Shown: positions 1-6,285 of the stretch, one piece after another
Layout of the letters: each line of letters opens with the position of its first letter
How positions within the stretch are numbered: the stretch's first letter is position 1
Assembly: GCA_003564925.1 (NCBI GenBank)
Contig: PXDW01000082.1
Location: forward strand, 1-9,600
Length of the DNA stretch: 9,600 nt
Direction: 5' to 3'
Origin: Candidatus Woesearchaeota archaeon
GTDB taxonomy: Archaea > Nanobdellota > Nanobdellia > Woesearchaeales > PXDW01
Translations under genes and position numbers: made by a program
Notes under the pieces: model-generated
Told to the model about the DNA's origin: nothing
The model's database searches: none
The model's input: only the letters and a program-made list of their open reading frames with translations

Positions 1-561
1 ATGTATATCAACTTCCTGTCCTTCTTGAAAAACAGATTCTACAGGAATATCTTTTCCAATATTTTCTTTTACAAACTTTAGCTTTTCTTCGTAAGATCCG
101 CCTATGCCAAGCTCAAAGATTTCTGGCTTTTTTTTCATCTTTATAATTTTTGGCTGTGTATAAACAGATATCTTTATATCGTCATAATCCTCTACCTTTA
201 TTTTGTCAAGGGAACTTTTTTTCTTTGAAAAAATAACTTTTCTTGTCAACTCTTTATTCAGATTGGGGTTAACAACTTCTGTTTTCAATTGTTTATTCTT
301 ATAAAATCTTACAGAATATATTTTCAAAGGCGGACATTCAATAACTGTAACAGGACAAAATATTTCTTCTCCTTTTGTTACAGATGTTTTTCTGTTATTT
401 TCCACAAGTATATGGGTCATGCCTGCTTTGTAGCCGGCAAATCCCAACAATTTTGGCTCTTTTCCTTCTGCAAAAGAATTAATTCTAGCATAAGGTCTTT
501 TGGCTCTTTTCCTTGGCCAAAACTGCATACTTCCTTTTCTAGGGCTCCTCTTATTCGGCAT
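1..561 (-). CDS. rpl3: Large ribosomal subunit protein uL3 (archaeal L3), 3' end cut by window edge
   Basis: This is the N-terminal 187 residues of archaeal/eukaryotic-type ribosomal protein uL3, which binds 23S rRNA near the peptidyl transferase centre and is an early assembly protein. The start MPNKRSPRKGSMQFWPRKRA, the block FAGYKAGMTH at residues 41-50, and PVTVIECPPLKIYSVRFY at about 70-87 are the conserved beginning of the family. Archaeal uL3 is usually about 330-350 residues, so the rest lies beyond position 1. The frame stays open to the window edge. The ATG at 561-559 fits the family's N-terminus exactly. In archaea uL3 usually heads the uL3-uL4-uL23-uL2 ribosomal operon, so uL4 is expected next to the left (inference). 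No strong Shine-Dalgarno is visible. The leader carries a hairpin, annotated separately. Very sure of the identity. Confidence 0.95.
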   Translation of the reverse strand, partial: MPNKRSPRKGSMQFWPRKRAKRPYARINSFAEGKEPKLLGFAGYKAGMTHILVENNRKTSVTKGEEIFCPVTVIECPPLKIYSVRFYKNKQLKTEVVNPNLNKELTRKVIFSKKKSSLDKIKVEDYDDIKISVYTQPKIIKMKKKPEIFELGIGGSYEEKLKFVKENIGKDIPVESVFQEGQEVDIH

Positions 562-580
562 TTTTTAATAAAGCCTTTTT

Positions 581-624
581 AAGTCTTTTTAGAATAAGTA
601 CTAAAAATGTACTGAAAAAGACTT
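581..624 (-). promoter_or_regulatory. Inverted-repeat hairpin in the uL3 leader
   Basis: AAGTCTTTTT at 581-590 and AAAAAGACTT at 615-624 are perfect inverted repeats of 10 bp. Inside them AGTAC (597-601) and GTACT (609-613) form a second 5-bp stem, separated by an asymmetric internal loop of 6 against 1 bases. It lies 20 bp upstream of the uL3 start codon and downstream of the TATA boxes, so it would be transcribed in the leader. A translational or attenuation control element is plausible. A terminator for the upstream primase transcript or a repressor operator are alternatives. Confidence 0.5.
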
Positions 625-640
625 TTTTTCAGGCAATTTT

Positions 641-668
641 GATATTTAAATACATTATTTAAATATTA
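641..668 (-). promoter_or_regulatory. Tandem TATA boxes upstream of uL3
   Basis: Two identical ATTTAAATA elements lie at 644-652 and 657-665, 13 bp apart. With the usual 26-bp TATA-to-start distance they predict transcription starts near 622 and 635, giving a leader of roughly 60-75 nt. That contrasts with the leaderless arrangement of most other genes here. The gap between primase and uL3 is 147 bp, enough for an independent promoter. Confidence 0.5.
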
Positions 669-708
669 TTTATGCTATCGAGGAAATTTCAACTATTTAA
701 AAAGCTTT

Positions 709-2052
709 CTATTTATCCCCCTTTCTTCTTGCTTTATTTCTAGGTTTATTATTATAACTGGACTTTCTTAAAGCATAATTGACAGGATTTTTTATTTTTC
801 TACATAAATTATCTGGCCTACACAATCCCAAATCCTTATAATACATTTGATTTTCACAGTTTGGGGGGAGTATCTTATTTTTTTGGTATTTTCTATACTT
901 AATCTGACCCATTAATATAGTTTCTCTTAATTCTTCTTCATTTTTTTTATTCCATTCTTTTGAAATTCTCTCAATATCTTCGTTATTCCACCCAAGACTT
1001 AATAGAAAATTACAAAGAATAAATAGGAATCTTTTTTTGCCGTCTTCTAATCCCATTAAACCTTTTTTTATACAGGGAGGAAAATTTGTTTCAGGGACAG
1101 CGTCTTCTGGAATTTTAAATTTTCTTTCTATTTTTAATTCTTCTTCATCTTCTTTTGGATCAAAATCTAAGGCCTGTATTATTAGTTTTCTTCCCTCTAT
1201 ATTCTTTGCTTTGCTTCTGTCAAGAAATTTATATTTGCTTATTTTGACATTTTCTGGCTTTGCACCATCTTTTTCAAACTCCAACACCTTTTCTGGGTTT
1301 ATAGGTATTGATACTAATCCAGATTTCTCATTAAAAGAATATTCTGTCCTGTAAAGATGCCTTGAACTTATTAATACTGTGTCTATTTCAAGAAATGATT
1401 CAACATTTAATTTTGGAACTTCATCACCAAATTCATTTTTAACAAATCTTGTTATTTCTTTGGCTTTCATACCAGTTCTTTTTATTATATTATTGAAAGA
1501 GCCTTTTTCAAGCTCCAGTATTTTTTTGCTTAATGGCTCTTTTATAAGTTCTTTTAGATACATAGCGATTCTTCTTGGAACTTCAGGAAATAGATCTTTT
1601 GTTTTTTTATTGGCTATATTTTCGGGAAAAGCTTCATTAGGAACACCTATATGGAACCCTTTGTTACCTGAAAATTTACAGCTTACAGAATTTATACCCG
1701 AATACTTTAGGGCCTTTATAATTATATCGGCAGCTATTTTTGAATATTCAATAAAATGACAATCTATATCTAAAACCAAATCCCACCCAGATCTAAGTTC
1801 ATCAAGTTGTTCTTTTTTTAGTCCTGTTTTTAATTGATAAGGGTTTTTCCAAATTTCTTCAGAAGCATGGAATGAGGTTGCTCTTTGCTTAGCAAATTCA
1901 AGAATGTCATTAGGATATCTTATTATGTCCGGCCTTTTTCCAAACTTATCACCATATTTTACAGCTATTTCCTTATCTGAAACACCCTCTACAATAGCTT
2001 TTCTTATATCTTCTCTTTTATAATATGTTAATGTTTTAGAAATTGTTAACAT
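709..2052 (-). CDS. Fused archaeal DNA primase (PriS catalytic domain joined to PriL Fe-S domain)
   Basis: This 447-residue protein makes RNA/DNA primers for replication. The N-terminal part is an archaeo-eukaryotic primase catalytic domain. The catalytic pair is D95-I-D97, the nucleotide-binding SGNKGFH is at 128-134, and the third metal ligand is D224, followed by SSRHLYRTEYSFNEKSGL (229-246), the counterpart of the PriS segment that ends in HGKTGL. The C-terminal part (about 325-425) is the PriL-type 4Fe-4S domain: PPC at 327, PPNC at 399, and LC at 411 and 417 supply four cysteines. A basic tail (430-447) follows. In most archaea these are two genes; single-chain fusions are known in Nanoarchaeum-type DPANN. 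No zinc-binding Cys/His cluster is seen in the catalytic domain. The ATG at 2052 sits 26 bp from a TATA-like element, so the transcript is probably leaderless. Confident. Confidence 0.9.
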   Translation of the reverse strand: MLTISKTLTYYKREDIRKAIVEGVSDKEIAVKYGDKFGKRPDIIRYPNDILEFAKQRATSFHASEEIWKNPYQLKTGLKKEQLDELRSGWDLVLDIDCHFIEYSKIAADIIIKALKYSGINSVSCKFSGNKGFHIGVPNEAFPENIANKKTKDLFPEVPRRIAMYLKELIKEPLSKKILELEKGSFNNIIKRTGMKAKEITRFVKNEFGDEVPKLNVESFLEIDTVLISSRHLYRTEYSFNEKSGLVSIPINPEKVLEFEKDGAKPENVKISKYKFLDRSKAKNIEGRKLIIQALDFDPKEDEEELKIERKFKIPEDAVPETNFPPCIKKGLMGLEDGKKRFLFILCNFLLSLGWNNEDIERISKEWNKKNEEELRETILMGQIKYRKYQKNKILPPNCENQMYYKDLGLCRPDNLCRKIKNPVNYALRKSSYNNKPRNKARRKGDK

Positions 2053-2073
2053 ATGAATACAGAAATTGACAAA

Positions 2074-2081
2074 GTTTAAAA
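2074..2081 (-). promoter_or_regulatory. TATA box of the primase gene
   Basis: TTTTAAAC on the minus strand is centred about 26 bp before the primase ATG. This predicts a leaderless transcript starting at the start codon. It lies in the 49-bp gap behind the upstream gene's stop. Confidence 0.5.
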
Positions 2082-2101
2082 TGTTTTTGATTTAAGAATC
2101 T

Positions 2102-2683
2102 TTATTTGTTTATTTTTTGGTTCAGTGTTTGATCACTAAAATAAGATTTAATATCTTTGTATGCTTGGTTGGCTTTCTCACCAAAGAAACAAATATACTC
2201 ATCTTTAGGAAACTCTTTCGCATTAATGATAACATCGCTGTGGTTAGATGTCAATTTTTTTAGAGGTTTTTTTGGATCGAGTGAAATAATTTGCGGATAA
2301 ATTATACCTACAAACAAATCATCAAAATCGCAACAACCATTAATGTTTTTCTTAGGGCAAAAGATTAAATTTCCACTTAAAAACTCTTTAGGATTTCCTC
2401 CATTTTTTGGTATTATAATTACGCTCTCATAATTGTAATTCTTAAGTTCCCCTTCGTCTTCATCATTCCATCTGGGAGAATCATCTATTATTTCATACAG
2501 AGATTTATAATTTTTATTCCCAAAAATTCCATTATTCTTAAAATAATTTTTAGAATTAGGTTCCTTTGTTTTTGAAAATAGTTCTTCTATTGTCTCTGTT
2601 TTTCTGTTTCCATTATTCCTATTATCTATATTAGAATTAATTTTTACATATTTTCCTAAAATTTCTTTAAATGTCATTTTCAT
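2102..2683 (-). CDS. Hypothetical Asn/Lys-rich protein, unknown function
   Basis: This 193-residue soluble protein matches no family I recognise. It has no signal peptide or membrane helix. The first 60 residues are rich in Asn, Lys and Glu and look disordered (about 25 Asn in the whole chain). A more ordered part starts near residue 85 (ESVIIIPKNGG), followed by FCPKKNINGCCDFDD at 108-122, FVGIIYPQIISLDP at 124-137 and YICFFGEKANQAY at 163-175. Cys109, Cys117 and Cys118 could bind a metal, but this is not a known motif. A start at Met3 is equally possible. A TATA box lies about 35-40 bp upstream, giving a leader of roughly 10 nt. It is transcribed in the same direction as the primase, with a 49-bp gap. 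Its reality rests on length, frame integrity and a placed promoter. Confidence 0.7.
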   Translation of the reverse strand: MKMTFKEILGKYVKINSNIDNRNNGNRKTETIEELFSKTKEPNSKNYFKNNGIFGNKNYKSLYEIIDDSPRWNDEDEGELKNYNYESVIIIPKNGGNPKEFLSGNLIFCPKKNINGCCDFDDLFVGIIYPQIISLDPKKPLKKLTSNHSDVIINAKEFPKDEYICFFGEKANQAYKDIKSYFSDQTLNQKINK

Positions 2684-2713
2684 CTTTTTAGGATATATTG
2701 TTTTACTGGTGTT

Positions 2714-2727
2714 TATTATATATAAAT
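2714..2727 (-). promoter_or_regulatory. TATA box of the Asn-rich hypothetical gene
   Basis: The minus strand reads ATTTATATATAATA here, a strong archaeal TATA-like element. The predicted start is near 2692-2696, about 10 nt before the ATG at 2683. Confidence 0.5.
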
Positions 2728-2796
2728 GTTTCTATTTTTAACTACTAAATAGTTATAATAATTTGGCATAGATATGACTTTTAAAAATATAACAGA

Positions 2797-2880
2797 AATT
2801 GTACACTTCCGCTAACACTCACGCTTTATTAATGATGAATCTCTGCATCACCTTAGCTTAACCTTTCGGCTTTTGCTAAC
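2797..2880 (-). ncRNA. Candidate small structured RNA in the 237-bp gap
   Basis: The gap 2684-2920 holds no convincing ORF, but 2801-2880 is about 42% G+C between flanks near 20%. On the minus strand UUAGC (2879-2875) pairs with GCUAA (2857-2853) around AGCC-GAAA-GGUU, a GNRA-type tetraloop hairpin. Next, GGUGAUG pairs with CAUCAUU (2852-2846 with 2837-2831). The G-U pairs work only on the minus strand, which favours that direction. A second UUAGC at 2815-2811 could compete for GCUAA. TATTAATAAA at 2910-2901 is a possible promoter about 26 bp ahead. It matches no RNA family I recognise; box C/D and H/ACA signatures are incomplete. A structured 3' UTR of the upstream gene is an alternative. 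Confidence 0.3.
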
Positions 2881-2920
2881 AATATATATTATAAACTTGA
2901 TTTATTAATACTTTTTGTTT

Positions 2921-3370
2921 TTAGGCTTCTATTAATTTATAAAAAATATTCATAAAGCCATATTCTGATGGATATTCATTAAAACCATTCTTTCTTGAAA
3001 AATTAATCATTGAATCAGTTGCAGTCTTTAAATAGAGGAACTTTATATTCTTCTTTTTACAATCTTCAATTATTAAATTAAGAACTCTTGTTCCAACCCC
3101 CTTTCTCATGTATTCTTTATCATTTTTATAATCTCTATCAAGATCTGTTCCATTCGGAAAGAAGTTTTCTATCTTTGCACAAAGATCATCTTCTCTTAGA
3201 TTTTCTTCCAAAGCTTTTTCTTTTATAAAATCATCAGAATATCTTATTTTATTTACTATCACTCCCGCATCACCAATAAGGCCATCAGGATGATAAATAT
3301 TATAAGAATATGTTAAATCAAGAACAAGAACTTCTTTTTTTATATCGATAGGGTAATAATTTGTTACCAT
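2921..3370 (-). CDS. GNAT-family N-acetyltransferase-like protein
   Basis: This small protein of 149 residues resembles GNAT acetyltransferases, which transfer acetyl from acetyl-CoA to an amine. The acetyl-CoA pyrophosphate-binding loop is visible as RKGVGTRVLNLIIEDC, starting 88 residues from the chosen Met. It is followed by a beta strand FLYLKT and by MINFSRKNGF, the typical C-terminal Y/F-x-K-x-GF block. The N-terminal half (LDLTYSYNIYHPDG, GDAGVIVNK) is less typical. The substrate cannot be told. Two in-frame ATGs exist, at 3379 and 3370. I prefer 3370, because the TATA box at 3393-3400 would start the transcript exactly there; the longer form adds three residues. The gene lies 49 bp behind the Hef-like gene with its own promoter. 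Moderately sure of the fold. Confidence 0.75.
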   Translation of the reverse strand: MVTNYYPIDIKKEVLVLDLTYSYNIYHPDGLIGDAGVIVNKIRYSDDFIKEKALEENLREDDLCAKIENFFPNGTDLDRDYKNDKEYMRKGVGTRVLNLIIEDCKKKNIKFLYLKTATDSMINFSRKNGFNEYPSEYGFMNIFYKLIEA

Positions 3371-3392
3371 ATAACACACTATTTTAAATTTT

Positions 3393-3400
3393 ATTTAAAT
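3393..3400 (-). promoter_or_regulatory. TATA box of the acetyltransferase gene
   Basis: ATTTAAAT is centred 26 bp from the ATG at 3370, supporting that start over the ATG at 3379 and a leaderless transcript. Confidence 0.45.
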
Positions 3401-3419
3401 TTTTCGCTGGTTTCATTAT

Positions 3420-5606
3420 TCACTCATAATTATTTTCAAGAACTTCTTTAATTCTTTTGGCCTTTTTCTCACCAATTAATCCGATTTTTTTCAATTTATC
3501 TTCAGAAGCATTGATTACTCTCTTTACTGTTCTAAATTTTTTTAGAAGTGGTTTTGCAAGATTCGGTCCTATGCCCGGAAGAGAAGAAACAATATACTCC
3601 TGATGCTCTTTTAATGTCATTGGCTTTTGTGTATGAAGAGAAACTTCTTTAATATTTTTTATCTGTTCTCTCTTTGCAATAACTGCTAATAAAGCAGCTG
3701 TATCCTTAAAATTCTTAGTATATAATACAGGTATTCCAAAATCAAGTATGATTGAAGAGATCATACCTCTTATTGCATTAGGATGAACTTTTCTTTGTGA
3801 ATATATATCTTCGTCCCCTTCAACTATAACTAAAGGCTTGTCATATTTTTTAAGTTCCCTAACTTGTGATAAAAGCCTTCCATCGATTAAAGAGTCAACA
3901 AAATCTTTCATTGTTTTGTACTCAACAGCAACATCACTGCTAAGTATATAATCCCCAATTTCAATCTTTTCAAGGTTTATTTTAATCCCCAGATCAATCA
4001 GCTCTTTTATGACTCCCGAGCCTTTTTCTCTATAGTCTGCATATATCTTTATGTTATCTTCATCATTAATAAAACTCTTTAAGTCAAGTTCTTTTTTTTC
4101 AGGCACATCAAATTTTTCTTTCAGCTTTTCAAGGATTCTATACATTCTTTTTTCTTTATGATGTGCTGACCATCTATATCCAACATCCCTTGTTTCTTGC
4201 GTAACCAGAATTTTTACTTTCCCCTTCTCTAATCTTCCTGTTCGTCCTCTTCTTTGTATGTGCCTTATCGCAGAAGGTATTGGCTCATAAAAAATAACCT
4301 CATCAACTTTTGGTATGTCCAGGCCTTCTTCAGCTACACTTGTTGCGACCAGAATATTAAATTTTCCAGATCTAAACTCATCAAGAACTTTTTTCTGCTC
4401 TTTCTGGCTAAGTCCGGTGTCTTTCTTTTTTGCCTGACCAAAAAAAATCTTAGCCGAGACATTATTTAATTTATTTATTTCAGATGCTATTTTTGAAGCA
4501 GAATCTCTATATTGGTTGAATATGATGATTTTTGTTTTTTCATCAATATCTGAAAGCATTTCTTTCAGCTTATTAAGTTTAGGATGTTCTATATCATCTT
4601 CCTCCAATTTCTTTGCTTTTATATAGGCAGATCTGAAGTTAAGATCTCTAACCAGATTTTTAACAGCTTTTACCTTTGTTGTTTCTGATTGCTTCTGTAT
4701 ATCCTCCAGATATCTTATTAAAGGATCTATCCCTTGACTTTCGAGAAGTTCGAGGGCGTGTTGAACTTTTAACGCCTCTGCAATATTGCTTATAGATTTT
4801 AGAATTTCAAAATCTTTCTCCCCTTTTGCTATTTTTCCGTGTAATCCAGCTTGTAAAGAAATCAAGTCTTTTTTGCTTGTCCCAATAATCGAGCTTAAAT
4901 AGCCGTACTTTTTTACATTATTCAATTTTTCCCTAATGCAATTCTCCAGCAATATCTTTATTGATTTAAACTCTTCAGGAAGATTAACTTTAACCCATTC
5001 TATATTAATCTCCTGGATATATTCTTTAACATCTGGATCAGAATCTGTTCTTGCCTCTATGGCTTCTATAAACAAATTTTTACAAACTTCATTTATTTTT
5101 TCCAGATCAGAGCCGGGAGATGCTGTCATACCAATAATTCTTCCAAGCTTAGATTTTTTGTTAAACTGTTTTGCCAAAAAAACATATGCGTAATCTCCGA
5201 CTGCTCTGTGAGCTTCGTCAAATCCGATAAGAGAAACATCCTCCAGTTTTATTCTTTCAGATATTATATCATTTTCAAGTCCTTGGGGAGTTGAAAATAT
5301 GATTCTGCTTCTTTTCCATAATTCTGCCCTCTTCTCAGGCTTTACAAATCCGGTGAATATGGACATCTCGCTCTCATCAATTTCAAAATGTTTTTTGAAT
5401 GTTTCATAATACTGGTCTATTAATGGCCGAGTAGGGCCAAGCAGCAATATTTTAGAGTCCGGATAACTCTTAAGCCTGTTTGCAGCAAGCATCATAAATA
5501 TGTTTGTCTTTCCAAGCCCTGTAGGAAGAACGACTAAAGTATTTCTCTTTGCAGCTGTATCAAGGATAGTTTCCTGATAAAGCCTTGGTGTAAATTCTTT
5601 TATCAT
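3420..5606 (-). CDS. hef: Hef-like DNA helicase/XPF-family nuclease with altered ERK motif
   Basis: This 728-residue protein has the domain order of archaeal Hef, which processes stalled forks and branched DNA. It begins with a superfamily 2 helicase: Walker A LPTGLGKT (27-34), DEAH (130-133), TAS (161-163), a helical insert at about 200-330, and motif VI QRRGRTGR (451-458). An ERCC4/XPF nuclease domain follows (about 519-645): YADYRE (522-527), GDY (551-553) and VEYKTMKDF (561-569). A double helix-hairpin-helix ends the chain (about 673-725, with SLPGIG at 675-680). The canonical nuclease signature is ERK-x3-D; here Arg is replaced by Tyr563, while Glu562, Lys564 and Asp568 remain. The length matches family members of about 750 residues. 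The ATG at 5606 is placed 26 bp from a TATA box. Identity is very likely; nuclease activity is uncertain. Confidence 0.93.
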   Translation of the reverse strand: MIKEFTPRLYQETILDTAAKRNTLVVLPTGLGKTNIFMMLAANRLKSYPDSKILLLGPTRPLIDQYYETFKKHFEIDESEMSIFTGFVKPEKRAELWKRSRIIFSTPQGLENDIISERIKLEDVSLIGFDEAHRAVGDYAYVFLAKQFNKKSKLGRIIGMTASPGSDLEKINEVCKNLFIEAIEARTDSDPDVKEYIQEINIEWVKVNLPEEFKSIKILLENCIREKLNNVKKYGYLSSIIGTSKKDLISLQAGLHGKIAKGEKDFEILKSISNIAEALKVQHALELLESQGIDPLIRYLEDIQKQSETTKVKAVKNLVRDLNFRSAYIKAKKLEEDDIEHPKLNKLKEMLSDIDEKTKIIIFNQYRDSASKIASEINKLNNVSAKIFFGQAKKKDTGLSQKEQKKVLDEFRSGKFNILVATSVAEEGLDIPKVDEVIFYEPIPSAIRHIQRRGRTGRLEKGKVKILVTQETRDVGYRWSAHHKEKRMYRILEKLKEKFDVPEKKELDLKSFINDEDNIKIYADYREKGSGVIKELIDLGIKINLEKIEIGDYILSSDVAVEYKTMKDFVDSLIDGRLLSQVRELKKYDKPLVIVEGDEDIYSQRKVHPNAIRGMISSIILDFGIPVLYTKNFKDTAALLAVIAKREQIKNIKEVSLHTQKPMTLKEHQEYIVSSLPGIGPNLAKPLLKKFRTVKRVINASEDKLKKIGLIGEKKAKRIKEVLENNYE

Positions 5607-5628
5607 GGATTAAGGTATTGAAAATAAG

Positions 5629-5637
5629 TTTATATAT
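5629..5637 (-). promoter_or_regulatory. TATA box of the Hef-like gene
   Basis: The minus strand reads ATATATAAA, centred about 26 bp before the start codon. A leaderless transcript is predicted. The 90-bp gap to the upstream membrane gene shows nothing else clear. Confidence 0.55.
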
Positions 5638-5696
5638 TTTGGGTATGAATGTCTAGTGAGTTAAAATAATTTTTTATTCAAAGAACACAAAAATGT

Positions 5697-6152
5697 TTAT
5701 TTATTAACATAAATATGTCTATATCTCCTCTTTGTTCTAAATACCATAAATATACCTAATAAACCCAACCCCATAAATAAAACGCCAATCCCCATTGTAA
5801 ATGGATCAGCAATTATCTCGGATGGTTCTGCTAAATTGTTCATATTCGGTAATCCAATTAAACCAAAAAAAATCATCATTATTCCTATGTACATTCCAAA
5901 AAAAGCAAATAAACCTCCTAAAATTCTGACACTCCAAAGTTTTAAATCATTTGACATATCTAATAAATTAACTAAACCAAAACTATCCTTATAAAGATAG
6001 AAAGATAAAACTACCCAAGAGATTATATTTATAAACCTTAAAAATCCATAATCAATATAAAATGATACTAAAGCGAGTGTTATCGATATAAAAAATAAGA
6101 TTATTATAATCTTCCAATCCTTGAAAATCTTCTTTAATGTATTCTTTACCAT
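5697..6152 (-). CDS. Four-helix membrane protein of unknown function
   Basis: This 151-residue integral membrane protein has about four helices: residues 14-32, 36-54, 78-101 and 117-138. It starts with a basic stretch (KNTLKKIFKDWK) and ends with KRRYRHIYVNK, so both ends are probably cytoplasmic by the positive-inside rule. The loop between helices 3 and 4 (LPNMNNLAEPSEIIADP) is outside and carries no cysteines. Helices 3 and 4 are rich in Gly and Met. I recognise no family motif or catalytic residue. A TATA box about 26-28 bp upstream supports the ATG at 6152. It is transcribed toward Hef but has its own promoter, and so does Hef, so a functional link is not implied. Confidence 0.75.
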   Translation of the reverse strand: MVKNTLKKIFKDWKIIIILFFISITLALVSFYIDYGFLRFINIISWVVLSFYLYKDSFGLVNLLDMSNDLKLWSVRILGGLFAFFGMYIGIMMIFFGLIGLPNMNNLAEPSEIIADPFTMGIGVLFMGLGLLGIFMVFRTKRRYRHIYVNK

Positions 6153-6173
6153 TTAAGTAAATATTTAATTTTA

Positions 6174-6189
6174 GTATTTATATATTTTT
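6174..6189 (-). promoter_or_regulatory. TATA box of the four-helix membrane protein gene
   Basis: The minus-strand sequence AAAAATATATAAATAC is centred about 28 bp before the ATG at 6152. It shares the 133-bp divergent region with the promoter of the plus-strand gene at 6286. Confidence 0.5.
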
Positions 6190-6256
6190 ATTTTTCTATT
6201 CTCCAAAGTTCTTAGAAAATAAATTTAATCATTTATAATAAATATTTAGTAAGTTT

Positions 6257-6264
6257 TTTATATA
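6257..6264 (+). promoter_or_regulatory. TATA box of the zinc-finger membrane protein gene
   Basis: TTTATATA is centred 26 bp before the ATG at 6286, predicting a leaderless transcript. The divergent minus-strand TATA box lies about 80 bp away, so the two promoters do not overlap. Confidence 0.55.
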
Positions 6265-6285
6265 TAGCTTTCAAATATAAACTAG

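Noticed and set aside
289..582. Plus-strand open frame opposite uL3
   Set aside because: The minus-strand frame here is unmistakable uL3; the plus frame is its antisense shadow.
571..590. Tandem 10-bp near-repeat (AAGCCTTTTT, AAGTCTTTTT) as a mobile-element or CRISPR trace
   Set aside because: There are only two short AT-rich copies with no spacer pattern or gene context; it is better explained as part of the uL3 leader.
1037..1759. Two open frames on the plus strand (1037-1354 and 1379-1759)
   Set aside because: They lie wholly inside the fused primase gene on the other strand, are low-complexity Ser/Phe/Ile-rich translations, and match nothing.
2831..2837. ATGATGA on the plus strand as a box C of a C/D guide RNA
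   Set aside because: No CUGA box D or D' lies at a suitable distance on that strand, and G-U pairs in the hairpins favour the minus strand.
4254..5193. Plus-strand open frames opposite the Hef-like gene (4254-4469 and 4936-5193)
   Set aside because: They are antisense to conserved helicase motifs and have no promoter or recognisable protein content.
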